64,000 bases of DNA from Bufo bufo (Eukaryota > Chordata > Amphibia > Anura > Bufonidae): positions 593,799,793 to 593,863,792 of the forward strand of contig NC_053390.1 of NCBI RefSeq assembly GCF_905171765.1, in the 5' to 3' direction. A program made the translations under genes and the position numbers. Below the pieces are notes generated by a model that saw nothing but the letters and a program-made list of their open reading frames with translations, was not told where the DNA came from and did no database searches. Positions 20,013 through 31,145 of this stretch are shown here, piece by piece. Every line of letters begins with the position of its first letter. Position 1 is the first letter of the stretch.

Positions 20013-21777
20013 TTCGAAGAGACTGGCCTGAAAGTGCTAAAAATGACCCCTCTTCCTCCTGGGCCACCTCCTCTTCCATCATCGCCCTAAGTGTTTTCTC
20101 AAGGAGACATAGAAGTGGTATTGTAACGCTGATAACGGCGTCATCGCCACTGGCCATGTTGGTGGAGTACTCGAAACAGCGCAACAGGGCACACAGGTCT
20201 CGCATGGAGGCCCAGTCATTGGTGGTGAAGTGGTGCTGTTCCGCAGTGCGACTCACCCGTGCGTGCTGCAGCTGAAACTCCACTATGTCCTGCTGCTGCT
20301 CGCACAGTCTGTCCAGCATGTGCAAGGTGGAGTTCCACCTGGTAGGCACGTCGCATATGAGGCGGTGAACGGGAAGGCCGAAGTTACGCTGTAGCGCAGA
20401 CAGGCGAGCAGCGGCAGGGTGTGAACGCCGGAAGCGCGAACAGATGGCCCGCACTTTATGCAGCAGCTCTGACATGTCGGGGAAGTTGCGAATGAACTTC
20501 TGCACCACCAAATTCAGCACATGCGCCAGGCAAGGGATGTGCGTCAAACCGGCTAGTCCCAGAGCTGCAACAAGATTTCGCCCATTATCGCACACCACCA
20601 GGCTGGGATTGAGGCTCACCGGCAGCAACCACTCGTCGGTCTGTTGTTCTATACCCCGCCACATCTCCTGTGCGGTGTGGGGCCTGTCCCCCAAACATAT
20701 GAGTTTCAGAACGGCCTGCTGACGTTTACCCCAGGCTGTGCTAAAGTTGGTGGTGAAGGTGTGTGGCTGACTGGATGAGCAGGTGGAAGAAGAGGAGGAG
20801 AAAGCTGAGTAGGAGGAGGAGGAGACAGGAGGCAAAGAATGTTGCCCTGCGATCCTTGGTGGCGGAAGGACGTGCACCAAACAGCTCTCCGCCTGGGGCC
20901 CAGCCGCCACTACATTTACCCAGTGTGCAGTTAGGGAGATATAGCGTCCCTGGCCGTGCTTACTGGTCCACGTATCTGTGGTTAGGTGGACCTTGCCACA
21001 GATGGCGTTGCGCAGTGCACACTTGATTTTATCGGATACTTGGTTGTGCAGGGAACGCACGGCTCTCTTGGAGAAGTAGTGCCGGCTGGGAACAACATAC
21101 TGTGGGACAGCAAGCGACATGAGCTGTTTGAAGCTGTCTGTGTCCACCAGCCTAAATGACAGCATTTCATAGGCCAGTAGTTTAGAAATGCTGGCATTGA
21201 GGGCCAGGGATCGAGGGTGGCTAGGTGGGAATTTACGCTTTCTCTCAAATGTTTGTGAGATGGAGAGCTGAACGCTGCCGTGTGACATGGTTGAGATGCT
21301 TGGTGATGCAGGTGGTGGTGTTGGTGGTACATCCCATGTTTGCTGGGCGGCAAGTGCCAACGTTCCTCCAGAGGCGGAGGAAGAGGCCGAGGCGGCGGCG
21401 GCAGCAGCAGAAGAGGCCGAGGCGGCAGCAGCAGAAGAGGTAGCAGGGGGAGCCTGAGTGACTTCCTTGTTTTTAAGGTGTTTACTCCACTGCAGTTCAT
21501 GCTTTGCACGCAGGTGCCTGGTCATGCAGGTTGTGCTAAGGTTCAGAACGTTAATGCCTCGCTTCAGGCTCTGATGGCACAGCGTGCAAACCACTCGGGT
21601 CTTGTCGTCAGCACATTGTTTGAAGAAGTGCCATGCCATGGAACTCCTTGAAGCTGCCTTTGGGGTGCTCGGTCCCAGATGGGGGCGGTCAGTAGCAGGC
21701 GGAGTCTCTTGGCGGCGGGTGTTCTGATTTTGCCCACTGCTCCCTCTTTTGCTACGCTGTTGGCTCAGTCTCACCAC
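19816..21777 (-). pseudogene. hAT-2 transposase main frame (BED finger and catalytic core)
   Basis: The open frame is 653 residues. A BED zinc finger spans residues 48-93 (Cys64, Cys67, His88, His93 in WHFFKQCADDKTRVVCTLCH to HLRAKH). A Ser/Ala-rich linker follows. The RNase H-like core has a first Asp in TTDTWTSKHGQG and a second region VVCDNGRNLVAALG with PCLAHVLNLVV. The typical hAT box DVPTRWNSTLHMLD comes next. The frame then runs through an acidic tract (EDEEDEDEVEEDEDE) and into a frameshift. A real start is not obvious here because the same frame continues upstream past a TAA into 21784-22482. The enzyme would excise and insert elements with the TGAGCGAAC ends. Confidence 0.92.
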
Positions 21778-21783
21778 TGCCCC

Positions 21784-22482
21784 TTACTCTGAACTGTGAA
21801 AGCCAGTGGCACGACCTTCATTCCATGTGGGGTCTAGGACCTCATCGTCCCCTGCATCGTCATCCACCCAGTCTTGATCCCTGACCTCCTGTTCAGTCTG
21901 CACACTGCAGAAAGACGCAGCAGTTGGCACCTGTGTTTCGTCATCATCAGAGACGTGCTGAGGTGGTATTCCCATGTCCTCATCATCAGGAAACATAAGT
22001 GGTTGTGCGTTAGTGCATTCTATCTCTTCCACCCCTGGGGAAGGGCTAGGTGGATGCCCTTGGGAAACCCTGGCAGCAGAGTCTTCAAACAGCATAAGAG
22101 ACTGCTGCATAACTTGAGGCTCAGACAGTTTCCCTGATATGCATGGGGGTGATGTGACAGACTGATGGGCTTGGTTTTCATGCGCCATCTGTGCGCTTTC
22201 TGCAGAAGACTGGGTGGGAGATAATGTGAACGTGCTGGATGCACTGTCGGCCACCCAATTGACTAATGCCTGTACCTGCTCATGCCTTACCATCCTTAGA
22301 ACGGCATTGGGCCCCACCAAATATCCCTGTAAATTCTGGCGGCTACTGGGACCTGAGGTAGTTGGTACACTAGGACGTGTGGCTGTGGCAGAACAGCCAC
22401 GTCCTCTCCCAGCACCAGAGGGTCCACTAACACCACCACGACCATGTCCATGTCCGCGTCCCTTACTAGATGTTTTCCTCAT
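21784..22482 (-). pseudogene. hAT-2 N-terminal extension, separated by one stop codon
   Basis: The 232-residue frame starts at ATG with a Gly/Arg-rich basic tail (GRGHGHGRGGVSG). A VLRMVRHEQVQALVNWVADS helix block follows, then an acidic stretch (DDDAGDDEVLD). It is in the same frame as the 653-codon ORF, with a single TAA (21784-21786) between them and only two codons before the next GTG. This suggests one long transposase with a nonsense mutation; two adjacent proteins cannot be excluded. No known domain recognised. Confidence 0.7.
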
Positions 22483-22640
22483 TGTTACCGTTCACCACAA
22501 TAAGAAAAATATTATTCGGGCCAATGTATTGAATTAAAATTCAGGCCTTTTTTTACAGACACCTAACACTGTCTGGCTATCTATTTAGGTACCGTATTAC
22601 ACTAATACAGGCACACCAGTAATGACAGATTTAGCTGAAT
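22483..22640. other. hAT-2 leader
   Basis: Short noncoding stretch upstream of the transposase; no clear promoter element seen. Confidence 0.4.
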
Positions 22641-24139
22641 ATAAATGTGAGGCCTATTTTTTAGGCGCTGTGTGACAGGTATAGGTTTAATCACAGAATT
22701 AGACTTGTATCTGCACTGTAGCGTGTGTGTGAAGTTTTTCAGAATGACCCTATCAGCACCTTGAATCTAATATACCCTTTTAGGGATAGATTTAAAGTAG
22801 GCCTGATATAGCAGAAACCACTAATATTGAGAATGGCAAATTTGGGAATTGTTTTTCAACCCAGAACAAAAACTGTGCTTTTACGGTCACTAAAAATAAC
22901 TTGACCAGCTAAAACAGTACTGATTTGGAGGAATATAAATGTCAGGCCTATTTTTTAGGCGCTGTGTGACAGGTATAGGTTTAATCACAGAATTAGACTT
23001 ATATCTGCACTGTAGCGTGTGTGTTAAGTTTTTCAGAATGACCCTATCAGCACCTTGAATCTAATATACCCTTTTAGGGATAGATTTAAAGTAGGCCTGA
23101 TATAGCAGAAACTACTAATATTGAGAATTGCAAATTTGGGAATTGTTTTTCAACCCAGAACAAAAACTGTGCTTTTACGGTCACTAAAAATAACTTGACC
23201 AGCTAAAACAGTACTGATTTGGAGGAATATAAATGTCAGGCTTATTTTTTAGGCGCTGTGTGACAGTTATAGGTTTAATCACAGAATTAGACTTGTATCT
23301 GCACTGTAGCGTGTGTTTTAAGTTTTTCAGAATGACCCTATCAGGACCTTGAATCTGATATACCCTTTTAGGGATAGATTTAAAGTAGGCCTGATATAGC
23401 AGAAACTACTAATATTGAGAATTGCAAATTTGGGAATTGTTTTTCAACCCAGAACAAAAACTGTGCTTTTACCGTCACTAAAAATAACTTGACCAGCTAA
23501 AACAGTACTGATTTGGTTGAATATAAATGTCAGGCCTATTTTTTAAGCGCTGTGTGACAGGTATAGGTTTAATCACAGAATTAGACTTGCATCTGCACTG
23601 TTGCTTTTTTTTAAAGTTTTTCAGAATGACCCTATCAGCACCTTGAATCTAATATACCCGTTTAGGGATAGATTTAAAGTAGGCCTGATATAGCAGAAAC
23701 TACTAATTTTGAGAATGGCAAATTTGGGAATTGTTTTTCAACCCAGAACAAAAACTGTGCTTTTACGGTCACTAAAAATAACTTGACTAGCTAAAACAGT
23801 ACTGATTTGGAGGAATATAAATGTCAGGCCTATTTTTTAGGCGCTGTGTGACAGGTATAGGTTTAATCACAGAATTAGACTTGTATCTGCACTGTAGCGT
23901 GTGTGTTAAGTTTTTCAGAATGACCCTATCAGCACCTTGAATCTAATATACCCTTTTAGGGAAAGATTTAAAGTAGGTCTGATACAGCAGAAACCACTAA
24001 TATTGAGAATTGCAAATTTGGGAATTGTTTTTCAACCCAGAACAAACACTGTGCTTTGACGGTCACTAAAAATAACTTGACCAGCTAAAACAGTACTGAT
24101 TTGGAGGAATATAAATGTCAGGCCTATTTTTTAGGCGCT
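22641..24139. repeat. 294-bp tandem repeat in hAT-2 (about 5 units)
   Basis: ATAAATGT followed by (C/G)AGGC(C/T)TATTTTTTA recurs at 22641, 22935, 23229, 23523, 23817 and 24111, a period of exactly 294 bp with few changes between units. It lies upstream of the transposase and could act in its regulation; nothing in it looks coding. Confidence 0.95.
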
Positions 24140-24372
24140 GGGTGACAGGCTCAACTTGCCCCTGATGTAGTATATGGCCAAAAAATAACCACACTATTGA
24201 TGGTTAAATGCACTTGGGTGACACAGGCTCAGCCTGCACCTGATGTAGTATATGGCCAAAAAATAACCACACTATTGATGGCTAAATGCACTTGGGTGAC
24301 ACAGGCTCAGCCTGCACCTGATGTAGGATATAGCAAAAAATAACCACACTATTGATGGTTAAATGCACTTGG
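24140..24372. repeat. ~77-bp tandem repeat in hAT-2 (3 units)
   Basis: Three copies of GGGTGACA(CA)GGCTCA...CCTGATGTAG...CACTATTGATGG, spaced 76 and 78 bp, follow directly after the 294-bp array. Confidence 0.9.
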
Positions 24373-25164
24373 TGGTAGCTTGTGCTGGCGCACCACAAGC
24401 CACAAAATGGCCGCCGATCACCCCAGAAAAAAGTGATATAAAAACGCTCTGGGCAGCCTAAAAAAAGTGAGCAATTGAATATCAGCACTTCAATGATCCA
24501 CAGCTGGAGATCGATCACTGAATGAAGTCTTTTGGAGGAGTTAATCTGCCTAATCTCGCCCTAACGTCGCAGCTGCAACCTCTCCCTACGCTTGTATCAG
24601 CAGAGTGACGTGCAGCGCTACGTTACCCAAGCTTATATAGAGGCTGGGTCACATGCTGCACTGGCCAATCACAGCCATGCCAATAGTAGGCAAGGCTGTG
24701 ATGGCCTCTTGGGGCAAGTAGTATGACGCTTGTTGATTGGCTGCTTTGCAGCCTTTCAAAAAGCGCCAAAAAAGCGCCGAACACCGAACCCGGACTTTTA
24801 CGAAAATGTTCGGGTTCTGGTCCGTGTCACGGACACCCCAAAATTCGGTACGAACCCGAACTATACAGTTCGGGTTCGCTCATCCCTAATAGGAAGCGAT
24901 CGCTTAGATGAGATATGCAAAGTCTTACCCGAGGGTCTTTTATGCTGGATGGTGAGCCCTCGACTCGGCGTGTCTCTCCTGACTCCGGTCTCAAGGGCTA
25001 ATGTCCAGATTCGAATTTGGCGCCAGTGAGGTTGTTTGCTACACGTGGTTTGGTTACCTGTCGTATAGTAGCGTTTATTCACTTCGGCAATTCGCTGGTT
25101 ATATTGCGGTCTCCAGGCTTCCTCAGTCTTGCTAATATCTCTCTTCTTAATGGGGGGATTAGTA

Positions 25165-25210
25165 CCAGATGCGTTTCGGGGATTTAGAAAAATGACCCCT
25201 TCCTCAGTGG
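25165..25210 (-). ncRNA. hammerhead-like motif at the 5' end of the PLE-type insert
   Basis: On the minus strand, CCA + CTGAGGA + an extra A + GGGG/CCCC stem + GAAA + CGCATC + TGG. Stem I CCA/TGG and stem II pair. A two-base-pair stem III (AC/GT in the ideal form) is weakened by G to A. The extra A between the core and stem II departs from the canonical fold. It is probably a decayed or variant hammerhead. Confidence 0.45.
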
Positions 25211-25218
25211 AACATTGT

Positions 25219-26560
25219 GTCGGCGCTGCGTCAAGGAGGGCTGAGCTATGCGCCCTGCATGGCACATGTGTTCAATCTGGTTGTCAACGGTTCCTGAAGT
25301 CTTCCACCTATCTGCAAGACATCCTAAAAATGGCCAGGAAACTTTGCATGCACTTCAGCCACTCGTACACCGCCAAATACACCCTCCTTGAACTACAGCG
25401 GCAGAATGGCATCCCCCAACATAGGCTGATATGCAACGTTTCCACCCGTTGGAATTCCACACTCTATATGTTGGACTGACTGTACGAACAGAGAAAGGCC
25501 ATAAATGATTTCTTTATGATACAGGCGGACAGAGGAACTCTCCTGTGTAACATCGATGTTAGCCAGTGGCATCTCATGTGTGACGCCTGCCGTTTGCTCG
25601 TGCCCTTTGAGGAGGCCACTTTATTTGTCAGTCGCCAGGACTACGGGATGAACAACGTCATTCCACTGATTCATATCCTGGAAAAGATGCTTGTAACTCT
25701 GGCTGGTCAGGGGACAGGAGACGTGGTGCAGGACATTAGAGCACAAGCAATGTTTAGCGAAATCAGTGGTTTTTCTACACTGGTGACACGGTAGAGGAGG
25801 AGCAGGAGCAGCCGGAGGAGCAAGAGGGAGATGAGGAAGATGAAGCAGATGACCCAGACAGACCCTGGCAGTATGCTGTGGAGATGGAGGCAGCGAGTCA
25901 CTTGTGCAAATGGCCCGATGCATGGTCACTTGCTTGCATTGTCACCATTGGTCTGAGGGATGACCACTGGCTCTACACAATGTTAGACCCTCACTACCGA
26001 TCCAAAATGGGGGCCTTTTTTACACCCACTGAAAGGGAGGATAAACTTAACTAATATAGAGACATCCTATGTAGTCAGTAGGCTGCTGCCTATCTGCGCC
26101 ATCGTCCATCCTCTCGCAGGTCTGACCAGGGGGGCCCTTTGCGCTCACGTTCCACTGCCATGGCTGCTTGAGGGGGTGCCAGGAGCAGTACCAGCTCCAT
26201 CAGCAGCAGCCTGAGTCGAGAGTCGCTGATGAGCAGCTTTCTTCACCCCCATAGTGAAGAAACTACTCACCAGCAGCTAAACATAGAGTAGGACCTGAAA
26301 CAGAAGGTGGTGGCATTTTTGGAGTACACCTTGCCAGCCGTCATTTGTGGCCACAACTGGCCGAGTTTGCCCTGGAAAAGCTATCCTGCCCGACCAGTAG
26401 TGTGGCATCAGAGCGGGTGTTTAGTGTTGCAGAGGCCATAGTTACCCAAAAGAGAACTCTCCTGCAAACCCAAAATGTGGAGAGACTGACCTTTGTCAAG
26501 ATGAATAAGGTGTGGATCCGCCAGGATTTCCCCCAACCAATGCCCGATGCATCAGATTAG
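25219..26560 (+). pseudogene. hAT-1 transposase, C-terminal half
   Basis: The frame picked up from 17417 continues with SALRQGGLSYAPCMAHVFNLVV and CNVSTRWNSTLYMLD. It ends in LAEFALEKLSCPTSS, SERVFSVAEA and LTFVKMNKVWIRQDF before a stop near 26560. Stops at about 25480 and 25794, and changes of frame around 25790-26340, show that it is dead. Order and spacing of boxes match hAT-2, so both belong to related BED-hAT families. Confidence 0.85.
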
Positions 26561-26699
26561 ATCATCCATGCTGCCTCACCCAAACCTTGACAAAAGAGAC
26601 CGGTTTCTTCTGGCTACCTGCTTCAGCTACTATTCTGATGCTGCCAACCACCTGATGCCACACATCTGATGCCAAGTGCGCCTTTTTACACCCACAATC

Positions 26700-27680
26700 G
26701 TCAGTGGGTACTGTAAGTGCCACATACATCCCCACTCTGTCACCGGGTCTTTGGTCTCCTGATTCTGCTGCCACCTCCGCAATATGTCACCTTGCCACTC
26801 TGTGGACTCCTGATGATGCTGCTGCCACCTTCACACTATGTCACCTTGCCACTCTGTGGTCTCCTCATGCTGCTGCCAACTCTACACTATGTCACCTTGT
26901 GACTCTGTGGTCTCCTGATGCTGCTGCCACCTCCACACTACGTCACATTGCCACTCTGTGGTCTCCTGATGATGCTGCTGCCACCCCCACACTATGTCAC
27001 CTTGACACTCTGTTGTCTCCTCATGCAACTGCCACCTGCACACTCTGTCACCTTGCCACTCTGTGGTCTCCTCATGCTGCTGCCACCTCCACACTATGTC
27101 ACCTTGCCACTCTGTGGTCTCCTCATGCTGTTGACAACTCTACACTATGTCACCTTGCCCCTCTGTGGCCTCCTCATGCTGCTGTAACCTCCACACTATG
27201 TCACCTTGCCACTCTGTGGTCTTCTGGTGCTGCTGCCACCTCCACACTATGTCACCTTGCCACTCTGTGGTCTCCTCATGCTGCTGACACCTCCACATCA
27301 TGTCACCTTGCCACTCTGTGGTCTCCTAATGCTGCTGTCACCTCACCACTGAGTTCTCCTCATGCTGCTGCTGCCAAATCCACACTTTGTCATTGTGCTA
27401 CTTTGTGGCCTCCTCATGCTGCTGCCACCTCCACACTCTGTAAATGTGCCACATTGGTCTCCTGAAAGACCCGTTGACAGATGCTGCTGCTACCTCCACA
27501 TTATGTCAACTTGCCACTCTGTGGTCTCCTGATGCTGCTGCTGCTGCTGCTGTCAACTTTACACTTTGTCACCTTGCCACTCTGTGGTTTTTTGATGCTG
27601 CTGCCACCTCCACACTATGTCATTGGGCCACTCGGTGGACTTCTCATGCTGTTCCCACCCTCCTCACTTCATGACTGGGC
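26700..27680. repeat. ~48-51-bp imperfect tandem repeat after hAT-1
   Basis: About 19 units of the theme CTCCTCATGCTGCTGCCACC then TCCACACTATGTCACCTTGC and CACTCTGTGG. Unit lengths are mostly multiples of three, which keeps a 253-codon frame open by chance. It is probably the 3' noncoding part of hAT-1. Confidence 0.85.
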
Positions 27681-30600
27681 TACTTTTTTGCCTTTTTGGC
27701 CTGGTTGACATCATCATTTAGTTGACCCTTCTTCTGATCTGTCAGAAGAAAGGAAAAATTAGACACACAACGGATCCTGTCTGTGTAGCAACTGTAAGGC
27801 CTGTATAGTCCCATCAGAATTGGCTAATGATTTGGTAGCCAAAAGCAAAAGTAGCCAAAAGTAGCCAAAATATTCCATTCTCTTGTCATCTCTGTTTTGG
27901 ATCCACTCCAGTTTTTTTTGGGCATTAGCAATACTGATAGATTTATGACCAAATGCTGACCAAGTGAAGGCGGATGCTTAACAGACAGGATCAGTTTTTT
28001 GGGGGGTTATTGTTCTGACGGATTAGAGGAAGTGCAAAATAATTAGTAGCATCAACACAAAGTTACTTCTGACACCCTCTCCACTGTGTCAGAGGGGTTC
28101 TACTTGTATAAGTGTTTTTTTTTCCCTTCCTTCCCTTCCCTTTTCCCCTTTCTTCCCCCTTGCTTCCCTTGCTTCCATCCCCTTTCCTCCTTCCGCCCTT
28201 TTACATATGTTTCTCTCCTTTACCTTCTCACCCTCCCTTTTGCCTTTTAATGTCCGTAATTAATGTCTGAACGTTCTTCCTGCCCCTATTATCCAGCGAT
28301 TGTCCCACTTTTGATGTCACACCTTGTCGACAGATTATTCAAGCCTGCTATGACCGGACTTCCACAAGCGTTAAAATATAGTGGTTGATTAATAATAAAA
28401 AAATAATCCTCCTTAAGCCTGTTGGGCGTCCGGACAAAGAATGGCCTACTTTTACCAGCACGGGCTGCTATGGATTATGACCGTACATATATACACATCC
28501 AAAGAGAACTTTCCCCCAACAATACAAGATATGCTACGTTTACAATTATTACTCCAGCAGTCCGTTAATAAGTTATTCCTTACTCCCACATTAGTATCAG
28601 TAATACAGGTGCAGTCGCAACCTGTTTAATGTGGTCAGCACAGCTTCAAACCCCTGCTATTTAGTAAGGTTGCCTAATTTAACCGTCCCAATTGCTTTCC
28701 GGAGGCAGGGCGCAGCAACTTTCACAGTTGAATAGCTGGCAAGAAATAAATTATGCAACAACCAGGTGATTTAAGTTGATTCATGTGGCCGAAGACACGC
28801 CCCCCCCCAACCAGCCAATGTAGCAGGATCACACAGACGCAGCAGGTTTCACAGTTACAGTAGCAAGCCAAAAAATAAGTTATATAGCAGGCAAACAGTT
28901 AATTAGGTTATTACATATCATGCCGTTAATATAGTTAGCACAGCTGAAATCTGACGCCCATTAAAAGTGACAGATGCCGCTGCTTCCCCGACCAGCCGGT
29001 ATAGCTGGCTCCGTTAGCCAATCCCAAATGTCTTCCATGATCAGAAAATATGGCAAAAACATAGTTAGTCTAGTTAGTCAAGTTAATTCATGCCACAGTT
29101 ATTTTTTTATTTTTTTTCTTCCATCCTCCAATTCATTGCCAAGCCGAAAGTAATTTACCACTTTTCCAGATATCGAAATAGGTCCCCTCCCGACACTGCA
29201 AACACTCCTCCAAACAGGGACAGTCCAGACCATGAATAAGTCACTTACTTTCACACTGTTAATATTGTGAGGAGGGGTATTTCTTCTGCTTGTACAACAG
29301 TGAACGTCCAGGGTTGTTAAGTGATGGACCAATTGCACATAGCAAATAGGGAGGGATTCAGGGGAGTCATAGGGGGGATTTACCTCACACCCTTAGATTC
29401 CTCCTCCAAAAACCGGCCTACACTTCTGGACGAAGTAGCACGAAATAGCATGTATATGCCTGCCATGGTCCGTTCTTTCCACTGCGGTTGCAAACTAACC
29501 TAGGAAGGGTGGGTGAGAAGGGCGCGCAGCACCTCAATCCTTGCAGCACCTTATCTCACCATGCCATCCCCGATCCCCCACTCCTGATCAGTGGATCGCT
29601 CCCAGCAGAGCCGCTGCAGCTCCAGTCGGGCTCTAACAAGGACCCGGTACCCATGCGTCTCACCTCTATGCCGGCTCCTAATTCGGATTTATAGCGATGC
29701 CAGCGAACTCAAGGTTCAGAGATCAACAACTTGACCGTGGCGCATCAGGGAAACCGGGCGAACAGGGCAGCAAAGCGGCAGTAAATAAACGACAATCCAG
29801 CAGAGCGGGAGGGCAGAAAGCCATATATAGAACGGAATCGGCAGCGTCTACTCCGACATGTGCGTGCTGGAAATCACAGTCCGGAGAGAGGTGCGCACGT
29901 TACATCCATGCTTGCGCATGCATGCTCCCAACCTCACCTTGTATAAGTGTTTAATAGAACAGGTTCTGTAGACATCTATTTGGAATCAGCTGATGACAGT
30001 GTAAAAGAAGTGCGCTCTTTCATGCTATAGTAGGATCTTGAGCCTCTGAATGGTACCTGACTCTAACATCGACCTGTAAGGTTGAGTTCACACTTGAGTT
30101 ATTTGGTCAGATTTAGAGCCGTAACTGCCCAAATAATTGAAGTGTGCAGTGATTTTAAGAGCGACGCCTGTCATCTGCGTGTCATACTGACTCACAGTAT
30201 TGTTTTACTATCACAGCAGACTCACTATGCGTGTTGCTGCAAGGCACAGTGTTCTACAGACTATATAGGCTCCCTGTAGCCAGGAAATAGCTGTTTTTTA
30301 ATGTGATTTGCCACAAATTAGTTCGGATCGAATCAAATCTTTTCGGAAAATTCAGCGAACCGACCAAATCAAATTTTTTAGAAATTCGCTCATCTCTACT
30401 TATGACAAGGCTGTTGTAAACATTACATTCTTATATACCCCACCTATCAATCACAACACATGAAAATAGGGAGACGTTTGGAATTATACAAAATACAGAA
30501 TTAAAAATCTAGAATAACATGAGAATTAATTGTATTATAGAATCAGGTCATATTTTTTTATTAAGACCAGTCGGAAGAGTAGCCTACACTTTTCTATGGT

Positions 30601-30809
30601 TCATAAAGGAGATACTATATTGGTTGTAGCCCAAGGGGGAAACCACCGTAAAAAAATACTCAGCCATGAATTCTTTTAGATTTTTTGGGTGGATAGTTGA
30701 ATTCCAACTACAACTGTTTTGGATTAAACTCAGTGCCTGGTTCCAGGCTGATCTGTGCCTCCCCAAGTGATTGTAGGTGAGTGGATCCTTTTACTAATGT
30801 TGAACTTTG
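27681..30809. other. unassigned noncoding region
   Basis: No gene or element is recognised. Visible details: a pyrimidine-only tract (about 28110-28215); a GC-richer stretch at 29500-29940 that resembles an LTR-element or DIRS leader but has no supporting domain; and at 30300-30400 short repeat phrases (AATTCGCTCATC) like hAT ends. Confidence 0.4.
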
Positions 30810-31145
30810 TAATGCTGTAAAAAGATCAGTCTCTGTACAGCATTAAAATATACGGGCTCTAATGAACCGAAGTCAGTTATTCGCGAAGTTGTCGAATAAC
30901 TTTGGTGGTTGATTTTTAAAGTGGAAAACCACTTTAAAACTCAGAACTGAACTCGACTTTTTTTCTGAGGTACCATTCGGGACCGAAGCCAAGTTCGGTT
31001 CCAAGTTTTAAAGTGTTTTTTCACTTTAAAACTCAACTACCGAAGTTATTCAGTCTTGCGCGACTTCACAAATGTCTGACTTTGGCTCATCGGAGCCCGT
31101 ACATTCTAACGCTGTACTGAGACGGATCTCCGTACAACATTAATC
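30810..31145. repeat. diverged fold-back element
   Basis: The left part (AATGCTGTAAAAAGATC..CAGTC, then ACGGGCTC) pairs with the right part (GAGCCCGTAC...AACGCTGTACTGAGACGG). Inner arms around TTTAAAGTGGAAAACCACTTT also pair. It is an old palindromic DNA element; TSDs were not resolved. Confidence 0.6.

Larger units (their letters stand above)
17903..24888 (-). mobile_element. hAT-2: near-complete hAT transposon, 6,986 bp, TSD ATAGGAAG
   Basis: The ends are TAGAGTTGAGCGAAC and, inverted, TAGGGATGAGCGAAC (13 of 15 the same). They are flanked by the 8-bp duplication ATAGGAAG at 17895-17902 and 24889-24896. Subterminal arms rich in TTCGGGTTCG in both orientations fold on themselves. The minus strand carries one transposase region (19068-22482) with one stop and one frameshift. 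The noncoding parts hold 141-bp, 294-bp and ~77-bp tandem repeats. Structure and TSD show a single cut-and-paste insertion that is younger than hAT-1 and the PLE-type insert. Confidence 0.93.
17418..25209 (-). mobile_element. PLE-type noncoding retroelement inserted in hAT-1, itself split by hAT-2
   Basis: The 9-bp duplication GAACATTGT (17409-17417 and 25210-25218) flanks an insertion. Its own sequence is 17418-17902 plus 24897-25209, about 800 bp. On the minus strand it begins exactly at a hammerhead-like CTGAGGA...GAAACGC motif and ends in AT-rich sequence. No coding domain is recognised. I call it Penelope-type because such motifs and TSDs of this length are usual there; a retrozyme-like or other non-autonomous element is possible. 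The hAT-1 frame resumes perfectly across it. Confidence 0.7.

Noticed and set aside
20982..21509. 175-codon Pro/Leu-rich minus-strand frame
   Set aside because: It is a shifted reading of the BED-hAT transposase coding sequence.
26704..27465. 253-codon open frame rich in Leu, Ser, His and Ala
   Set aside because: It follows a 48-51-bp tandem repeat with unit lengths divisible by three; the same DNA is open in other frames too.
29500..29940. Leader of another DIRS or LTR element
   Set aside because: Base composition is similar, but no coding domain, terminal repeat or TSD could be found.
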